Part shown: positions 5,423 through 6,002 of the stretch, piece after piece | How positions within the stretch are numbered: the first letter of the stretch is position 1 | Layout of the letters: every line of letters begins with the position of its first letter | NCBI GenBank assembly: GCA_934538895.1 | Contig: CAKTCH010000102.1 | Location: 1-6,002 of the forward strand | Direction of reading: 5' to 3' | Source of the DNA: an uncultured Alphaproteobacteria bacterium | GTDB taxonomy: Bacteria; Pseudomonadota; Alphaproteobacteria; Micavibrionales; Micavibrionaceae | Length of the DNA: 6,002 nucleotides | Program-made: the position numbers and the translations under genes | Notes under the pieces: generated by a model | What the model saw: only the letters and a program-made list of their open reading frames with translations | Database searches by the model: none | Told to the model about the DNA's origin: nothing

Positions 5423-6002
5423 TTAAGCCAATTTCTTCTCTTCTTCCAGCCCATAAGCAGCATGAAGCGTGCGCACGGCCAGTTCCGTATATTCGGCAGA
5501 TATCAACACCGAAATCTTGATTTCCGAGGTGGAGATGACCTGAATGTTGATGCCGCGATCCGCCAGCGCCGCAAACATGGTCTGGGCGACCCCAGCATGG
5601 CTTTTCATGCCGATACCGACAACCGAGACCTTGGAGACGTCCTCGTCGGCGAGGATTTCGATCCCCTTCAGTTTCGGCTCGTTCTTCAGCACCTGCTGCG
5701 CGCGCGGCAGGTCGGCCTTGGATACGGTGAAGGTCATATCGGTCTTGCCGTCGACGGACACGTTCTGCACGATCATATCGACATTGATACCGGCTTCGGC
5801 CAGCGGGCCGAACACGCCAGCGGCTATGCCCGGAATATCCGGCACCTTGATCAAGGTAACCTTGGCTTCGTCGCGCGTATGCGAAATGCCGTTTACGATT
5901 TCATGTTCCACGATATCCTCATCACTTGTTACAAGCGTTCCGGGGTAGTCGCTGCCGACGGGGTCTTCGAAAGTGGAAAGGACCTGCACCGGCACTTTCA
6001 TC
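5423..6002 (-). CDS. lysC: Aspartokinase, C-terminal regulatory part (truncated by window edge)
   Basis: Aspartokinase phosphorylates aspartate in the first step of the pathway to lysine, diaminopimelate, threonine and methionine. Only about 193 codons are present; the N-terminal kinase domain lies beyond base 6002, and the Met at 6001 is internal. What is seen is the end of the kinase region followed by two tandem ACT domains. The first has K-V-T-L-I...P-G-I-A...G-I-N-V-D-M-I-V-Q-N (47-80, counted from that Met). The second has K-V-S-V-V-G-I-G-M...I-N-I-Q-V-I-S-T-S-E-I-K-I-S-V-L-I (124-167). This matches the Bacillus/Corynebacterium-type monofunctional enzyme with feedback inhibition by lysine and/or threonine at the ACT interface. 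There is no fused homoserine dehydrogenase, since the protein ends with the ACT pair and an E-E-E-K-K-L-A tail. It stops with TAA 10 nt before rodZ, pointing to co-transcription. This type often also has an internal start giving a separate beta subunit; whether it does here cannot be judged. Confidence 0.96.
   Translation of the reverse strand, partial: MKVPVQVLSTFEDPVGSDYPGTLVTSDEDIVEHEIVNGISHTRDEAKVTLIKVPDIPGIAAGVFGPLAEAGINVDMIVQNVSVDGKTDMTFTVSKADLPRAQQVLKNEPKLKGIEILADEDVSKVSVVGIGMKSHAGVAQTMFAALADRGINIQVISTSEIKISVLISAEYTELAVRTLHAAYGLEEEKKLA

Noticed and set aside
5413..5463. 17-residue N-terminal extension of the RodZ-like protein from the ATG at 5463
   Set aside because: Overlaps lysC by 41 nt and adds a basic leader outside the family pattern; the ATG at 5412 is well placed after the lysC stop.
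4825..5520. 231-codon plus-strand open frame
   Set aside because: Antisense to the RodZ-like gene and the end of lysC; no recognisable protein features.

Overview
This window looks like a core-genome stretch of an alphaproteobacterium. G+C is roughly 55-60% over the housekeeping genes. The aspartokinase, IspG and RF1 sequences are of alphaproteobacterial type, and lysC / rodZ-like / ispG / prfA lie in series on one strand. A Rhodospirillales- or Micavibrio-like lineage is a guess; nothing here fixes genus or species. Every gene is on the minus strand except one.

Layout in minus-strand transcription order, from the right edge to the left. (1) The C-terminal half of aspartokinase (lysC), cut by the window edge. 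(2) A RodZ-like protein: cytoplasmic helix-turn-helix, one membrane helix, Ala-rich linker and periplasmic RodZ_C-type domain. It starts 10 nt after lysC and is probably co-transcribed with it. (3) A plus-strand gene for an uncharacterised 331-aa protein with a zinc-metalloprotease-like HEFGH...E..AD signature. It is divergent from ispG and its stop codon abuts the rodZ stop codon with no gap. (4) ispG, the [4Fe-4S] enzyme of the MEP isoprenoid pathway. (5) Two overlapping uncharacterised genes, a 110-aa acidic protein followed by a 221-aa protein, coupled by an ATGA overlap. (6) prfA, peptide chain release factor 1. No intergenic gap exceeds about 100 bp, and there are no RNA genes, insertion sequences, CRISPR arrays or strong intrinsic terminators.

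How the genes fit together: lysC (lysine/diaminopimelate supply), rodZ (cell shape) and ispG (isoprenoid precursors, including the undecaprenyl lipid carrier) can all be linked to envelope growth, and prfA ends translation at UAA/UAG. The three unnamed genes are the accessory part. The best candidate for something undescribed is the two-gene cassette between ispG and prfA. Its larger product has a motif order resembling BECR-fold (barnase/EndoU/colicin E5-D/RelE) nucleases. Its smaller, acidic, upstream product could be a partner. The leader of the pair contains an 8-bp perfect inverted repeat that would tie up the Shine-Dalgarno sequence and start codon, with a second short palindrome nested inside. 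These are hypotheses from reading the sequence; no homology search was possible.
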